Source of the DNA: a virus | Length of the DNA stretch: 24,477 nucleotides | IMG/VR virus record: IMGVR_UViG_3300050025_000051 | Span: 1 to 24,477 of that record | Strand: one strand, 5' to 3' | Shown: positions 24,001 through 24,477 of the stretch, piece by piece | Layout: every line of letters begins with the position of its first letter | How positions within the stretch are numbered: position 1 is the stretch's first letter | Notes under the pieces: generated by a model | Database searches by the model: none | The model's input: the letters and a program-made list of their open reading frames with translations, nothing else | Told to the model about the DNA's origin: nothing | Made by a program: the position numbers and the translations under genes

Positions 24001-24477
24001 CAGTACCAGTTTTCCACCAACAGCATAAGCAGCTATGGGATAATGGGAATCTCTTGCTGCCGTATTGATTGTAGCGACTAAACCTTCAACGCTATAAACG
24101 GGTATGGTAAGCGTAACAGTAAGCGGCCCTAAGCCCAAACCGCCAGCCTGAATGACCAGTGTGTTTGTTGAGTTGGCTATTATTCCACCAAAGTCAATAG
24201 GGCCGCCAACTATTCGAGCTACATTGGGCCGCATCACTTGTATTATATTGGGCGTATTGTCGGCGGTGTAGTTTGTCTGGTAAATCGTCGCGGCCAGGGT
24301 AGTATTTCGTTGGGCCGATTCGATGATGCCGGTTGCGTGAGATTCGGTTACGTGAGCTGCTACTTTTTGAGTGCTTGCTGTATTGGCCGCTGCTATGTCG
24401 CTATTAAGATCTGCTATCAACTCGGTATTTGAGCTTTCATCTGTGGTTATTTGGGTGCTTATTGCGTTAAGAGCATC
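21022..24477 (-). CDS. Tailspike with adaptor module and pectate-lyase-3 beta-helix, N-terminus cut by window
   Basis: At least 1151 residues are present. The frame is open to the window edge (…QITTDESSNTELIADLN…), so a TTG at 24420 is not the true start. Near the N-terminus is helical, coiled-coil-like sequence. At about 24160-23930 is VEGLVATINTAARDSHYPIA and AVGGKLVLAHN, and at about 23170-22800 is GVVSGLEYLS, GGVAYVAGRRLEV and FTDRRLIIANL, both related to parts of the 1548-residue fibre. LNVKDYGAVGDGITDDTAAF at about 22715-22655 opens the Pectate_lyase_3 helix. At about 22010-21790 a small inserted domain (DYWVGFWVIMKTGTNAGHAR) interrupts it. The C-terminal 90 residues (ARGVLGLANATAPAAGIAD, then TLQVYSYDMSPGNTVLGVQ and IIINGALYYLLASTI) look like a trimerising end domain common in phage fibres. 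It is likely a tailspike; any enzyme activity is inferred from the fold. Confidence 0.75.
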   Translation of the reverse strand, partial: DALNAISTQITTDESSNTELIADLNSDIAAANTASTQKVAAHVTESHATGIIESAQRNTTLAATIYQTNYTADNTPNIIQVMRPNVARIVGGPIDFGGIIANSTNTLVIQAGGLGLGPLTVTLTIPVYSVEGLVATINTAARDSHYPIAAYAVGGKLVLAHNIPGSNYTILVSGSACGVLGLSSVTVSAPSDCGAMLAGSLVSDFGVVCNQSGISAIPTSPALPVGSLCNVTNHQTSSANGTYYITEAGTLNATLPSGTFNLEVVKNSAAFGQTSDGQVYDVFVDFDSTGLGKVSTAIRLDYQAISGLSIVSVNEYFPVVAVVWGVDGSGSLTISEAGNKGPATIIPADLSSPFIGRLQVASYNGLGIADVEVTGSVATGTVGQTVTSYAFAGTTSRLYVCSVLLGGNLGTYALGFLTDKRQLGTTSTNDTYDSFNQGAVEQVINDLYNNGVVSGLEYLSNTASTISFSGGVAYVAGRRLEVPAQTITLISADFAAASGMVLLNRYGNLIIKSGSQSGFSYAGLQSDGYGDSVGCATILEYGTTQTPSLAFSGAFTDRRLIIANLGKQLSQFSNDYVTNTQMHNYVATLNVKDYGAVGDGITDDTAAFQRAIDFVTAQGQGEITVPAGSSYYKICGTLILNNGVHIVGVGGINLANYTNTSRLVHAPTIPGAHLFIAADPGVEPLIEGCLMENLVLVGADDSGDGLHLVNIGMSHFRNLSITGFNNSIYLDSFQEVSLEDCMCLASKVSSMYFGPSGDNTTGHVLRCLMQDGLGWGAILSGSNLNHFFVDTVIESNVIGAMDIGRGSSATLLNCWLENNPSVAFPTGAASSGSTTSLVDASRVESTTDYWVGFWVIMKTGTNAGHARRCTGFNPSTHTLTVAAFSGPISPGDTYKIVTGAIRVGVVGSTDPSIRSAIQIIGGTLSGRNAEPVDADAIFLDLDNVYMAQVNGADLQRFGHLFCTDSINTQNLTLWGLSSGEISVEPGVDTGDLGIADLSRILGQFPNNRSGVTNLPKATINGSIIDLYDSTGSNTSWRISADYVYTAPDLTAEVNSELAFRADANKNFLIGGMTHADSTARGVLGLANATAPAAGIADTLQVYSYDMSPGNTVLGVQTEGTGIVGSTTPTANRTVAIIINGALYYLLASTIP
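22664..22716 (-). repeat. Diverged 53-base repeat, copy in first spike gene
   Basis: This is the partner of 20922-20974. It marks the boundary between adaptor and beta-helix in the first spike gene, a place where domain swapping between tailspikes often occurs. Confidence 0.7.

Noticed and set aside
21022-24420. TTG at 24420 as start of the first spike
   Set aside because: The same frame is open for 19 more codons to the window edge and the TTG has no clear ribosome site, so the gene is simply cut by the window.
1-24477. Absence of TGA among the stop codons seen, hinting at recoding
   Set aside because: Only about thirteen stops are visible, all TAA or TAG, which is too few to suggest an altered code, and the genes show no in-frame TGA.

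Overview
The window is part of the late structural region of a large contractile-tailed bacteriophage (Caudoviricetes, myovirus morphology). All thirteen genes lie on the minus strand, so transcription runs from 24477 towards 1. The packing is dense, with several TAATG stop/start overlaps and strong Shine-Dalgarno sites (for example AGGAGG before the tail tube gene), which points to a bacterial host and genetic code 11. I cannot name the host. G+C looks moderate by eye and was not computed. No tRNA, CRISPR, integrase or insertion sequence is visible.

Layout in transcription order. (1) 24477-14784: three large beta-helix proteins. The first is cut by the window edge, the second starts directly with a pectate-lyase-type helix, and the third is 1548 residues long with a long N-terminal stalk. 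These are candidate receptor-binding or polysaccharide-degrading tailspikes. (2) 14766-13499: a 164-residue coiled-coil protein with a carboxypeptidase-regulatory-like beta-sandwich, and a 257-residue protein in the position of a neck or tail-terminator protein. (3) 13498-13349: the only sizeable non-coding gap. (4) 13348-9151: an oversized 870-residue tail sheath, a free-standing LAGLIDADG homing endonuclease, and the tail tube. (5) 9088-5847: a tail assembly chaperone pair joined by a predicted -1 ribosomal frameshift, then the tape measure. (6) 5847-1: a baseplate or tube-end protein, a 1553-residue baseplate hub, and the start of an OB-fold spike protein that runs off the window.

How the genes work together: tube subunits polymerise along the tape measure, with the G and GT chaperones assisting, and the sheath wraps the tube. 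The hub, the OB-fold protein and the 312-residue protein would close the distal end and pierce the envelope. The beta-helix proteins would bind or cut surface glycans.

Points most worth a second look are: the A-AAA-AAA slip site with a possible pseudoknot in the chaperone gene; the endonuclease reading frame, which is open back to the sheath stop codon and encodes an extra helix of the HTH upstream of its first ATG; an OmpA-like motif at the C-terminus of the hub; and the placement of three spike genes upstream of the sheath, two of them sharing a long adaptor-like module that the middle one lacks.
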